A stretch of DNA of 64,000 nt from contig NZ_JAMFTH010000005.1 of NCBI RefSeq assembly GCF_024195295.1, positions 186,001 to 250,000 of the forward strand. Direction: 5' to 3'. The stretch's first letter is position 1, and the number at the start of each line of letters is the position of its first letter. The notes below the pieces were generated by a model. That model saw only the letters and a list, made by a program, of their open reading frames with translations. It had not been told where the DNA came from and made no database searches. Shown here in pieces: positions 1-7,856 of the stretch. This DNA comes from Gilvimarinus xylanilyticus (GTDB taxonomy: Bacteria; Pseudomonadota; Gammaproteobacteria; Pseudomonadales; Cellvibrionaceae). Both the position numbers and the translations under genes were made by a program.

Positions 1-317
1 ATGTTAACCAGCAGAGGCTGTTGCCGGAACACGCTGCTGACATAAGCGCTGAACTCCCCTTGCTCAATCTCGGGATGGATACCAATATGGGCTGAAAGGC
101 CGCTGATAAGAGATAGGTTGTTATTGATAATCCCGCTTAACTCGGCGCCCAACAGGGTCAGTTGCTGAGTTGTCTGTAGACGTTTGTTTTGCAGATCAGA
201 GGCGCGAAAATAGCGCTCTAACAGCCATTCACTGCAGATCATAGTCGCTAGCAGAACCAGCCCCGTGACGATCGCCCAGCGTAGCGGGGTACCTCGGTAT
301 AAAGAGTCGAGTTTCAT
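1..317 (-). CDS. CHASE-domain sensor protein, N-terminal part (partial)
   Basis: This gene runs off the left edge, so only about 105 N-terminal residues are visible, starting at an ATG at 317. They show a short basic/polar N-terminus, one membrane segment at roughly residues 13-30 and the start of an extracytoplasmic region. That region (GAELSGIINNNLSLISGL, then a conserved His-Ile-Gly stretch) looks like the start of a CHASE ligand-sensing domain. CHASE proteins are inner-membrane sensors that usually end in a histidine kinase or a GGDEF/EAL output domain; the output domain here lies outside the window. It is transcribed in the same direction as the esterase at 488, with a 170-bp gap. The family call is moderate and the output activity is unknown. 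Confidence 0.6.
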   Translation of the reverse strand, partial: MKLDSLYRGTPLRWAIVTGLVLLATMICSEWLLERYFRASDLQNKRLQTTQQLTLLGAELSGIINNNLSLISGLSAHIGIHPEIEQGEFSAYVSSVFRQQPLLVN

Positions 318-409
318 GGTTAAAGGGCGGTTACACCTCACGTAAATAGGCTATTAGCGAACCCCTGAGTCAGACGTAGGAGTTCTTTTACTATAGCGCT
401 ATTTGCGCC

Positions 410-433
410 ATATCTCACAGCGATGTGAGATAT
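410..433. repeat. Perfect 10-bp inverted repeat (operator or hairpin)
   Basis: ATATCTCACA and TGTGAGATAT flank a 4-base GCGA loop in the 170-bp gap between the esterase stop and the CHASE gene start. No run of T follows on either strand, so it is not a clear intrinsic terminator. The TCACA-N4-TGTGA arrangement is the reverse of a CRP site, so CRP binding is not supported. It may be an operator for the CHASE gene or a processing hairpin. Confidence 0.5.
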
Positions 434-487
434 GTGGCTTAACCGCGACGAGATCAGACAGTTGAAGCGGGTATCAACCTGTCCCGT

Positions 488-1408
488 TTAGCGGCTCTGA
501 TCCAACAACCACTGGTAGAAGTCATCGCTGCGATAGACGCGGCGCCATGCATCGTGCCCCATGTCTTCATGGGTGGTAAAGCGAACGTTAGGATGCCCAA
601 GTTGCTCCAGGCGATTGAGTGCCGGGTAAAAGTATTTGATGGGTATGGTTCTGTCTCTTCCTCCGGCGAACTGCCATACTGGAATCTGATTTTTAGCGAT
701 GGGCTCGACAAAAGAAGGGTGGCCCCAGCCTACTACCGGTGCGACGGCGGCAAAAAGTTGTGGGTGTTGGCTCGCCAGCCACCAGCTGCCGAAACCGCCG
801 TAGCTTAAACCGGTAAGGTATAGCCTGTTTTCATCGGTTTTATACTGCTGTTGCACCTGGGTGATAATGTTTAGTAAGTCGCCCTCTATCTTATCCCAGC
901 CTTCGGGAAGTAGCGCGGGAATACCGCTCATATCACCGTGGGCCGCATCTCCGGACATGGGGTGCGGGGTGGCAAAATGCGGTTCGCGCGGCGGGGTGCC
1001 GTTCTCCTGGCGCTCGGGAATCTGTGAGCGCGAGCGGTTATCGATATAACTAATACCGCGCTTATCCATGTCGAACATGTGCAATTGGGGGGAAATGATA
1101 ATAAACGGTAAATCTTTCTTTTGAATCCAGGCTTCGTACAACGGGCCGTGGATCAGTACATAGTCCAGCTCGTCTTTGCCGTTGCCCCGCTCACCATTGC
1201 CGTGCAAAAACAAAATAACCGGCCACTTCTGCTCAGACGCGGCGTCGTAGCCACGTGGTAGGTAGAGGAAAAAATCTCGCTCTTTTTGATCGGCGCCGCT
1301 GGTATAATTCACCCTTTCCAGCTGAGGCTCGGCTAAGGGCTCGGCTTGTGCGGCAGCGCAGCCGCCGAGGGTGAGAAGCAGAAGACTGATCTTGGTGAAA
1401 AAATTCAT
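488..1408 (-). CDS. Exported alpha/beta-hydrolase (esterase, PHB depolymerase/CE1-like)
   Basis: The 306-residue product is an exported serine hydrolase. The N-terminal hydrophobic segment ends LTLGGC, which could be a lipoprotein box (Cys17) or an ordinary signal peptide cleaved after AQA. An oxyanion-hole motif HGNGERGNG (69-77) precedes the nucleophile elbow GLSYGG (Ser202), with likely catalytic Asp252 (GGRD) and His285 (GHDAW). This layout fits the esterase/feruloyl-esterase group close to PHB depolymerases and carbohydrate esterase family 1. Residues about 120-165 are a Pro/His/Arg-rich insertion absent from the core fold. The substrate cannot be read from sequence; acyl or feruloyl groups on plant polysaccharides are a reasonable guess given the pectate lyase nearby. 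The gene lies just downstream of the Lrp-type regulator on the same strand. Confidence 0.75.
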   Translation of the reverse strand: MNFFTKISLLLLTLGGCAAAQAEPLAEPQLERVNYTSGADQKERDFFLYLPRGYDAASEQKWPVILFLHGNGERGNGKDELDYVLIHGPLYEAWIQKKDLPFIIISPQLHMFDMDKRGISYIDNRSRSQIPERQENGTPPREPHFATPHPMSGDAAHGDMSGIPALLPEGWDKIEGDLLNIITQVQQQYKTDENRLYLTGLSYGGFGSWWLASQHPQLFAAVAPVVGWGHPSFVEPIAKNQIPVWQFAGGRDRTIPIKYFYPALNRLEQLGHPNVRFTTHEDMGHDAWRRVYRSDDFYQWLLDQSR

Positions 1409-1419
1409 AAACCGGGTCG

Positions 1420-1899
1420 TTAGGCTTTGTGTTGAATGGGAAGGGCGGTGGTGCGAATCGGAGATTTAAGCACAAAAGACGATTGCACCCCTGTTACCCC
1501 TTCGGTGCGTGTGAGTTTGCCCAGCAGAAACTGCTGAAAAGCATCCATATCTTCGACTATCACTTTTAGCAGATAATCAGCCGACTGGCCGGTTATCAGG
1601 TGACACTCCAGAACCTCAGGGTAATCGGCAATGGTTTGTTCAAAATTGGCAAACCGCTCGGGGGTATGAGTGTCCATACTAATTTGGATAAAGGCGGTTA
1701 AGTTTAAACCCAGCTTGCGGGCGTTAAGCAGGGCTACATAGCCGTCGATCAGGCCGTCTTCTTCCAGCTGGCGCACCCTGCGCAGACAAGGTGAGGGCGA
1801 CAGGCTTATAGCCTCGGCCAGTTCCTGGTTCGAAATACGTCCGTCGCGCTGCAGGCGCTCTAAAATCATGCCGTCGTAGCGGTCGAGTTGCGTTGCCAC
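1420..1899 (-). CDS. Lrp/AsnC family transcriptional regulator
   Basis: The 159-residue protein has the standard two-domain layout. An N-terminal helix-turn-helix (about 4-63, with DGRISNQELAEAISLSPSPCLRRV as recognition region) is followed by a RAM/AsnC effector domain (about 66-150). Such proteins bind DNA as dimers or octamers and sense amino acids. It is divergent from leuA across a 263-bp intergenic region, so control of leucine synthesis is plausible but inferred. Only 11 bp separate its stop from the ATG of the downstream esterase, so the two may be cotranscribed. It is about 45% diverged in appearance from E. coli Lrp, so it is probably a paralogue rather than Lrp itself; that judgement is by eye. 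Confidence 0.88.
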   Translation of the reverse strand: MATQLDRYDGMILERLQRDGRISNQELAEAISLSPSPCLRRVRQLEEDGLIDGYVALLNARKLGLNLTAFIQISMDTHTPERFANFEQTIADYPEVLECHLITGQSADYLLKVIVEDMDAFQQFLLGKLTRTEGVTGVQSSFVLKSPIRTTALPIQHKA

Positions 1900-2006
1900 A
1901 AAACCATCCTTTTCAAAATTCTAATATTGGTGATGGTAGCGCAACATTATGCTAATTAATGTAAATAAAAAGGGTTTTTCGCAATCTTCTAGCGTCTGGG
2001 CGTCGC

Positions 2007-2012
2007 TATACT
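2007..2012 (+). promoter_or_regulatory. Probable -10 box of the leuA promoter
   Basis: TATACT matches the sigma70 -10 consensus at 5 of 6 positions. No good -35 is found at 16-18 bp (the best, TCTTCT at 1985-1990, is weak), which suggests an activated promoter. Transcription would begin near 2019 and give a leader of about 145 nt. Confidence 0.45.
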
Positions 2013-2018
2013 GTGTAC

Positions 2019-2162
2019 CTAAGGAGGGCGGTTGCCGATTTACCCAAGCGGCAACCGTCGAGGGCCACAAGCCCGGTGCAGTCACCAAGCGGAGATCCCG
2101 GTTTGGATATTCTCGCCACTCCCTCGAATTTACAAGCGTCCAGAGCCCGGCAGGAGAAAGAC
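2019..2162 (+). promoter_or_regulatory. Structured 5' leader of leuA
   Basis: The predicted leader opens with a perfect 9-bp stem, CGGTTGCCG paired with CGGCAACCG across an 11-nt loop (2030-2058). It continues with a possible GGGC/GCCC hairpin and a longer-range pairing of CGAGGG near 2060 with CCCTCG near 2130. A ribosome-binding site (GGAGA) sits just before the ATG at 2163. No leucine-rich leader peptide was found, so classical leu attenuation is not supported. The structure may act as an RNA- or protein-responsive control element; its class is not recognised. Confidence 0.4.
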
Positions 2163-3857
2163 ATGTTAGCCCAACCTGAAAGCAAATATCGCCGTTTTGC
2201 CCCCATCGATTTACCCAATCGACAGTGGCCCGCCAAGGTGATTGAACATCCACCGATTTGGATGAGCACGGACCTGCGCGATGGCAATCAGGCGCTGATC
2301 GATCCCATGTCAGTGGAAACCAAGCTCACCTTCTTTAAGGCTCTGGTGAATATGGGGTTTAAAGAAATTGAAGTGGGGTTTCCCTCCGCCTCGCAAACCG
2401 ACTACGACTTTGTTCGCCGGTTAATTGACGAGGGGCATATTCCTGCGGATGTCACGATTGAGGTATTAACCCAGGCGCGCAAAGAGTTGATTGATCGCAC
2501 CGTCGAGTCTTTGCAGGGGGTTCACCGCGCTATTGTGCATATGTATAACCCTACGGCGCCGGACTTTCGCGAGATTGTCTATCGCACCGATAAAGCCGGG
2601 GTAAAAGCCATGGCCGAGCAGGGGACGCGCTGGGTGCAAGAGGCGGTGCAGCGCTTTCCGGACACTGAGTGGGTTTATCAGTACTCGCCCGAGGTGTTTT
2701 CCGGCACCGAGCTGGATTTCGCTAAAGAGGTGGTGGATGCCGTGAGTGCTATTTGGCAGCCCACACCGGCCCATAAAATGATTATCAATTTGCCGGCTAC
2801 CGTGGAAATGGCCACACCCAATGTCTATGCCGATCAAATCGAGTGGATGCATCGCCATATCGATAGACGCGAGAGTATTATTATCAGTGTTCACCCGCAC
2901 AATGATCGCGGTACCGCCGTGGCCGCCGCCGAGTTGGCGGTAATGGCAGGGGCCGATCGAGTAGAGGGCTGTCTGTTTGGTAACGGTGAGCGCACCGGCA
3001 ATGTGGATTTGGTGACTCTGGCCTTAAACCTTTACACCCAGGGCATTCATCCGGGGTTGGATTTCAGTCAGATAGATCAAGTGCGTCAATTGGTTGAGCA
3101 GTGCAATAAGATACCTGTGCACCCGCGCCATCCCTATGCCGGTGAGTTGGTATTTACCGCTTTTTCCGGCTCGCACCAAGATGCGATCAAAAAAGGCTTT
3201 GCTGCGCGCCAGGCGGATGATATGTGGAATGTTCCCTATCTGCCCATCGATCCCATGGATTTGGGCCGCAGCTACGAGTCTGTGGTACGGGTGAACAGTC
3301 AGTCGGGCAAAGGGGGCATCGCCTTTTTATTGGCGCAGGAATATGGTTTGGATATTCCCCGCCGTTTGCAGATAGAGTTTAGCCGTATTGTGCAGCGACA
3401 CACCGAGACCACGGGTAAAGAAGCGAATAGCCAAGTAATTTTTGAGCTGTTTGAGCAAGAGTATTTAGCCGATGGAGGGGCTATTGAATACGCTCACAAC
3501 GAGCAGCACAGCCGTGATCAAGAAGTCAGTTTGGCGCTTGAGTTAAGTATACATAAGCGTCCTTGCCGGATTATGGGTCAGGGTACCGGTCCGGTGGATG
3601 CGGCAGTGGCGGCGTTAAAGGATGTGGTGGGTGATATCGCCGTTGTGGACTATCACGAGCATGCGATTTCCGGCGGAGGCGCGAATGGCGATGCGGTCAG
3701 TTATATTGAAATGCGCTTTGGCCAAGGGGAGCCAGTTTTCGGGGTGGGGCGTGACAGCAGTATCGTAGCGGCCGCTCTCAAAGCTCTGGTTAACGGGATT
3801 AACCGTTCGGGAGTAAAGCTCGAAAGCGACATATCTAGTATGGGCGCCGGGGGCTAA
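2163..3857 (+). CDS. leuA: 2-isopropylmalate synthase
   Basis: LeuA condenses acetyl-CoA with 2-oxoisovalerate to form 2-isopropylmalate, the committed step of leucine synthesis. The 564-residue product is the long (type 2) form. The TIM-barrel starts with DLRDGNQAL (38-46), the metal-binding HPHNDRG motif has its histidines at 244 and 246, and the C-terminal regulatory dimer domain is at about 440-560. The ATG at 2163 is chosen because GGAGA lies just upstream and homologues begin at this point. The reading frame stays open to a GTG at 2013, but that stretch is non-homologous leader RNA. The other leu genes are not in the window, so leuA stands alone here, opposite an Lrp-type regulator. Confidence 0.96.
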   Translation: MLAQPESKYRRFAPIDLPNRQWPAKVIEHPPIWMSTDLRDGNQALIDPMSVETKLTFFKALVNMGFKEIEVGFPSASQTDYDFVRRLIDEGHIPADVTIEVLTQARKELIDRTVESLQGVHRAIVHMYNPTAPDFREIVYRTDKAGVKAMAEQGTRWVQEAVQRFPDTEWVYQYSPEVFSGTELDFAKEVVDAVSAIWQPTPAHKMIINLPATVEMATPNVYADQIEWMHRHIDRRESIIISVHPHNDRGTAVAAAELAVMAGADRVEGCLFGNGERTGNVDLVTLALNLYTQGIHPGLDFSQIDQVRQLVEQCNKIPVHPRHPYAGELVFTAFSGSHQDAIKKGFAARQADDMWNVPYLPIDPMDLGRSYESVVRVNSQSGKGGIAFLLAQEYGLDIPRRLQIEFSRIVQRHTETTGKEANSQVIFELFEQEYLADGGAIEYAHNEQHSRDQEVSLALELSIHKRPCRIMGQGTGPVDAAVAALKDVVGDIAVVDYHEHAISGGGANGDAVSYIEMRFGQGEPVFGVGRDSSIVAAALKALVNGINRSGVKLESDISSMGAGG

Positions 3858-3919
3858 CAATCGCCGAGTGTGCTAATCTGAAGTTGTATTTTGTTCTTAG
3901 GGTGGGCGGTTAGCTTATT

Positions 3920-5239
3920 TTGCAAAAAATCGCGGTTTTAAAAATTAAACTCGGGCGTGGTTTTCTGCTGTTGCTGCTATTGCTAACACTTTTCCTATTG
4001 GCTTTGCCGAAAGTGTTGCCCGAGCGCGAATTGGTGTTATTACCCGATAATAACGCCAATCGCTTTCTCTATGACGATCAGGAGATCGGGGGCGGCAATC
4101 GTGTAGAGTGGCTTGACCAGAGTAATAATCATTGGCGCTGCACCCGTGATATCGATAAATCGTCTCATTTCTGTGGCTATAATCTGGCGTTAAGCGACGA
4201 TTTTACCCGTGGGATTGATTTTTCTGCCTATCAAAAAATCCGCTACGAAGTAGACTTTAATACCAGCTCCTCGCAAATAACGCTCTTTTTGCGCAACTAT
4301 AATCCGGTTTATTCGAATCCCGACGACGGCAATAGCGCTCAGTACATCCATTTCTTTTTAAAGCCACAGGATTTGTCTTCGGTTATAACCATCGATTTCA
4401 ACGAGTTTCGGTTGGCGGAGTGGTGGTTATCGGGAAGGGGCTTAGCCCGTGAAGATCGCAGCCCGCAATTTAACAATATTACTCTACTGGGAATAAATCT
4501 GGGCTCAGATTTAAGCCCGGGTAACCACGACGTTGTCATCAAGCGTATCGCCCTTCGGGGGCCCTGGGTGAGTGCTGAAACCTGGTATCTGGCTCTGTTG
4601 CTGGTTTGGTTGGTGGGCGCCATCGGGGTTCTATCGATTAAAATGATTTACCATCATCGTCAGGCTTCTATGGCGCGCCATAAGTACTCTACCCTGCACG
4701 AGCGTCACCGAGAGCTGCACGATCGGGCGCAAGAGTTAACCGATTTAAGTCAGCGCGACGCCTTATCTGGGTTGTTTAATCGGCACGGATTATCCTTGGC
4801 GTTAGCACCTGTATTAAAGTCGGGTAAAGGCTATGCTGTGGTGGTTCTCGACATTGATCACTTTAAGCGAATCAATGATCGCCGCGGTCACCTCGAAGGT
4901 GATCAAATTTTGGTACAGGTGGCTCAATTAACTCAAAACGAGGTGCGTGCCGACGACATAGTCGCCCGCTGGGGTGGGGAAGAGTTTGTAATCGTTCTAC
5001 CGGGCGCCGGCACCGAAGAGGCCTACAAGCTCGCCGAGCGAATTCGCTACAGCGTATTCAACGCCCGTTTCTTCCAAGATAAAAAGTTGATTGTAAGCGT
5101 TAGTTTGGGGATAAGCCATGCTCAGCCAGGCGCGGATAATACATTCGAGCCGGTGTTTAACCGGGCCGACCAGGCGCTTTATAAGGCAAAAGAGTTGGGC
5201 CGAAACTGCACTGTGATAGACGGCGAGCCCCAGCGCTAG
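3920..5239 (+). CDS. Membrane diguanylate cyclase (GGDEF)
   Basis: The 439-residue protein makes cyclic di-GMP from two GTP. TM1 (about 13-33) leads into a roughly 185-residue periplasmic region rich in beta structure, which may be a sensory jelly-roll. TM2 is at about 223-243 and is followed by a coiled coil (245-275) and a GGDEF domain. The signature is GGEEF near residue 353, and an RxxD inhibitory site (RADD) sits exactly five residues upstream, so the enzyme should be active and product-inhibited. The start is a TTG at 3920; no ATG suits better, and the N-terminus is needed for TM1. It follows leuA by 62 bp but has no functional link to it. Confidence 0.88.
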   Translation: MQKIAVLKIKLGRGFLLLLLLLTLFLLALPKVLPERELVLLPDNNANRFLYDDQEIGGGNRVEWLDQSNNHWRCTRDIDKSSHFCGYNLALSDDFTRGIDFSAYQKIRYEVDFNTSSSQITLFLRNYNPVYSNPDDGNSAQYIHFFLKPQDLSSVITIDFNEFRLAEWWLSGRGLAREDRSPQFNNITLLGINLGSDLSPGNHDVVIKRIALRGPWVSAETWYLALLLVWLVGAIGVLSIKMIYHHRQASMARHKYSTLHERHRELHDRAQELTDLSQRDALSGLFNRHGLSLALAPVLKSGKGYAVVVLDIDHFKRINDRRGHLEGDQILVQVAQLTQNEVRADDIVARWGGEEFVIVLPGAGTEEAYKLAERIRYSVFNARFFQDKKLIVSVSLGISHAQPGADNTFEPVFNRADQALYKAKELGRNCTVIDGEPQR

Positions 5240-5275
5240 AAAACCACCAGAGGTACTGTGAAGAGCTGCAAAGGT

Positions 5276-5305
5276 TTACGCGACTTTGGGAGCCTGGGTT
5301 ACAAT
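5276..5305 (+). promoter_or_regulatory. Candidate promoter of the pectate-lyase-like gene
   Basis: A TACAAT -10 box at 5300-5305 has a weak TTACGC -35 box at 5276-5281, 18 bp away. It lies 30 bp before the ATG at 5335, in the only gap ahead of the gene. Confidence 0.35.
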
Positions 5306-5334
5306 GCGCCCATCGCTTTTCCCTAAATGGCATT

Positions 5335-6459
5335 ATGAGATTGAAAGTCGCTGTTACTTTAACCTGGCAGGCTCTGTTGTGCGTAACGCTTCTGGCGGCC
5401 TGTGCCCATGACAATCCGGTTTATCGGCCGATAGCCACCGACGACTTTGCCCAGTCGCTCGAGCGCTGGAATAAGCGCCACCCCGACCGCGAAATAGCCC
5501 CTTACAATGCGACCCAAATTTTGGCTATTGCCGACAACCTATTGCTGATGCAGCGCAACAACGGTGGGTGGCCAGCGCACACCAATCCGTTCCGGCGCTT
5601 AAGCGGTGACGAAAAACTGCGGTTTTTAAAGGATCAAAACGCGGCCGATGCCAGTTTTGCCGACAATAATGTTTTCGCGCAAATTTATTATCTGTCCCAC
5701 GTTTATTTGCAAACCGGCGATGTGCAATACCGCAATGCAGCGCGTCGGGCGCTGCAGCTGGTTATGTCCGCACAACTCTACAATGGCGGTTGGAGCTTGC
5801 GCGCGCGCGACAGCTTAAAACAGCGCGAGGGTACTCAGGCAATTGATACTCAGGTGACGCTTAACGCGCTGCAGTTCCTGCGTCAGGTGGCGGCGGGGCG
5901 TATGCCCTATGGTTATATTCCCTTTACCGTGAGACGGCAGGCCGCTAGCGCTGTGGAAAAGGGGGATGGGTTATTGCTGCGTTTACAGTTGGCCCACAAC
6001 AGCAGAGCCAGTGGTTGGGCCAGCGCCTACGATCTGGACACCGGCCAGCCGATAGCGGCTGTAAACGAGCTTAACGCCGCGCTCAATGTGCTTTTAACGG
6101 TCGATGTGGTGAACTACTTTGCTGGCATTTCCCGCCCCCCCGCGCAGGTTTTACGCGCGGTAAAAGGCGCTCATGACTGGTTGGTGGCCAATAGTGTGCA
6201 GCGCTGGGCGGCACGCCAAGCCGACAATGCAGAGATAATACCGGGGCTGGTATCGCCTCACTCCGACCAACATTTACCGGCGCAAACCCTATGGGCGCAG
6301 CGCTATAGTGTGAATGGTTCAGAGCCTTTGGGCCCCAGTTATTGTCCGGCGAGTGATACACCTTGGGTTGAGTATGCGCAAGAATTGGGGGACTGGCCTC
6401 GGGAATTTATTCAGCAGCGCTATCCCCGCTGGAGCAAGCTTAATTTACCGTCATCCTAA
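5335..6459 (+). CDS. Pectate lyase-like lipoprotein (PL10 family)
   Basis: The 374-residue product has a lipoprotein signal peptide ending LLAAC (Cys23), so it is probably anchored to a membrane. The mature part carries NNGGWPAHTNP (75-85), DASFADNNVF (105-114) and NGGWSLRA (150-157). These repeated GGW blocks and the Asp/Asn-rich DNN motif are typical of the alpha/alpha-toroid pectate lyases of family PL10, which cleave polygalacturonate by beta-elimination. The C-terminal third is more divergent, and the catalytic arginine could not be placed with certainty. It could be an inactive or altered-specificity relative. No other pectin genes are adjacent. Confidence 0.65.
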   Translation: MRLKVAVTLTWQALLCVTLLAACAHDNPVYRPIATDDFAQSLERWNKRHPDREIAPYNATQILAIADNLLLMQRNNGGWPAHTNPFRRLSGDEKLRFLKDQNAADASFADNNVFAQIYYLSHVYLQTGDVQYRNAARRALQLVMSAQLYNGGWSLRARDSLKQREGTQAIDTQVTLNALQFLRQVAAGRMPYGYIPFTVRRQAASAVEKGDGLLLRLQLAHNSRASGWASAYDLDTGQPIAAVNELNAALNVLLTVDVVNYFAGISRPPAQVLRAVKGAHDWLVANSVQRWAARQADNAEIIPGLVSPHSDQHLPAQTLWAQRYSVNGSEPLGPSYCPASDTPWVEYAQELGDWPREFIQQRYPRWSKLNLPSS

Positions 6460-6495
6460 GGGTTAGCAGCTTGCCGCTGCGGTGTTAAAAATGGC

Positions 6496-7269
6496 TTATG
6501 ATTCCGACGTCGGTTTTTGCGCCTGCTGGGGGCTGTAAATTCCGTCGTCGCGGGCCAAGGGCAGCGCAGCGATTTGCTCCTCGGTCCAGGTTTTGACCTC
6601 TTCGGTAATGGATTTTCGATCGCGCCCCTGGGGCTGGATGGCTTCGCCGATAACCACCGTGATAGTCCCGGGGTACTTTAAATAGTGCTTGTGGGGCCAG
6701 CACTCGGCGGCGTTGTGAGCCACGGGCACCACCGGCATTTGCGCGCTGCAGGCAATGTCGGCGCCGCTTTTGTAATAGGTACCGACTGCACCCAGAGGCA
6801 TGCGCGTGCCCTCGGGGAAAATCAGCACGCTGATACCTTCTTGGAGCCTTTCCACACCTTTGATTTTTACATCTTTAAGCGCTTGCAAGCGGTTGCTGCG
6901 ATCGATGGCAATGGGCTTGAGCGTCGCCAGACCCCATCCGAAAAAGGGGATTCGCATTAGCTCTTTTTTTAAGATGGTGCTAATGGGCGCCATGTAATAC
7001 TGCAAAAACATGGTTTCCCAGGTGCTTTGATGTTTCGCCATTACCACCGCGGGCTGAGAGTTACTTTCACTGCTGCGATGGTCGATCACCTTCACCCGAA
7101 TATTGCAGGTCAGGCGCAGCCAAAACATCACAAAACGGTTCCACAAAGTGATCACTCGCCAGCGATAGCGATAGGGCACAAACGCCCATATCAGCACGGC
7201 GAGGCTGCCAAATAAAATGCCACTGGTGTAGTAGCCAATATTGAACAAGGTGGTGCGAACGTAGAGCAA
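6496..7269 (-). CDS. plsC: 1-acyl-sn-glycerol-3-phosphate acyltransferase
   Basis: PlsC adds the second acyl chain to lysophosphatidic acid at the inner membrane to give phosphatidic acid. The 257-residue protein has N-terminal membrane segments (about 10-30), the acyltransferase motif KHQSTWE (His80, Glu85: the H-x4-E variant common in this PlsC clade) and FPEGTR (151-156) for glycerol-phosphate binding. It is last in the minus-strand run glyQ-glyS-gmhB-plsC, with 11 bp after gmhB. The order gmhB-plsC after glyS is conserved in pseudomonads, which supports the call over a lipid A-type acyltransferase. Confidence 0.9.
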   Translation of the reverse strand: MLYVRTTLFNIGYYTSGILFGSLAVLIWAFVPYRYRWRVITLWNRFVMFWLRLTCNIRVKVIDHRSSESNSQPAVVMAKHQSTWETMFLQYYMAPISTILKKELMRIPFFGWGLATLKPIAIDRSNRLQALKDVKIKGVERLQEGISVLIFPEGTRMPLGAVGTYYKSGADIACSAQMPVVPVAHNAAECWPHKHYLKYPGTITVVIGEAIQPQGRDRKSITEEVKTWTEEQIAALPLARDDGIYSPQQAQKPTSES

Positions 7270-7280
7270 GGGTGGTTTCC

Positions 7281-7847
7281 TTAGGATTGAATGGCGTCAA
7301 CCGCGTGGGCGAGATCGGTAAATACCTCAACGCTTTGGCCATTCAGGGTATAGGTGTTGCCGTCGCTCCCTTGTGGCTCGAGCTGTTTCAAGGTAGCTTC
7401 GCCCTTGCCGGTTTTGACCAACATAAGGCGGCAACCTTTACTCGCTCCCGCTTGCAAGTCGCGCAGGCTGTCCCCGATAAAAGGCACGGACTCGGCGCTG
7501 GTATTAAACTCCGCTTCAATCGCATCGATTAACCCGGGCAGGGGTTTGCGGCATTTGCACTCGTCATCCGGACCGTGGGGGCAGTAGAAAATAGCGCCCA
7601 GTTGGCCCCCGGCCGATTCCACCGCGTCGCTGAGCTTGGCGTGCATGGCCTCCAGATCATCCAGATCAAAATACCCCCGCGCCAGGCCCGACTGGTTGGT
7701 CGCTACCACCAGGGTGTAGCCCGCCTTGGAAAGGCGGGCGATAGCCTCGATGCTGCCGTCAATAGGCGTCCACTGCTCGGCCGAGCGGATATAGTCGTCA
7801 CTATCGTGGTTAATCACGCCGTCGCGATCGAGAATCACCAGTTGCAT
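7281..7847 (-). CDS. gmhB: D-glycero-beta-D-manno-heptose 1,7-bisphosphate 7-phosphatase
   Basis: GmhB removes the 7-phosphate of heptose bisphosphate during synthesis of ADP-heptose for the lipopolysaccharide core. The 188-residue HAD-family protein starts with the catalytic DRDGVIN (Asp7, Asp9) and has a structural zinc site CPHGPDDECKC (Cys89, His91, Cys97, Cys99), the hallmark that separates GmhB from histidinol phosphatase. Only 9 bp separate it from the end of glyS, so it is probably in the same transcript. Its presence implies a heptose-containing LPS. Confidence 0.93.
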   Translation of the reverse strand: MQLVILDRDGVINHDSDDYIRSAEQWTPIDGSIEAIARLSKAGYTLVVATNQSGLARGYFDLDDLEAMHAKLSDAVESAGGQLGAIFYCPHGPDDECKCRKPLPGLIDAIEAEFNTSAESVPFIGDSLRDLQAGASKGCRLMLVKTGKGEATLKQLEPQGSDGNTYTLNGQSVEVFTDLAHAVDAIQS

Positions 7848-7856
7848 AAAATGCCT

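Noticed and set aside
2013-2162. N-terminal extension of LeuA from a GTG at 2013
   Set aside because: The frame is open but does not match LeuA homologues. It contains the structured leader, and the ATG at 2163 has a good ribosome-binding site.
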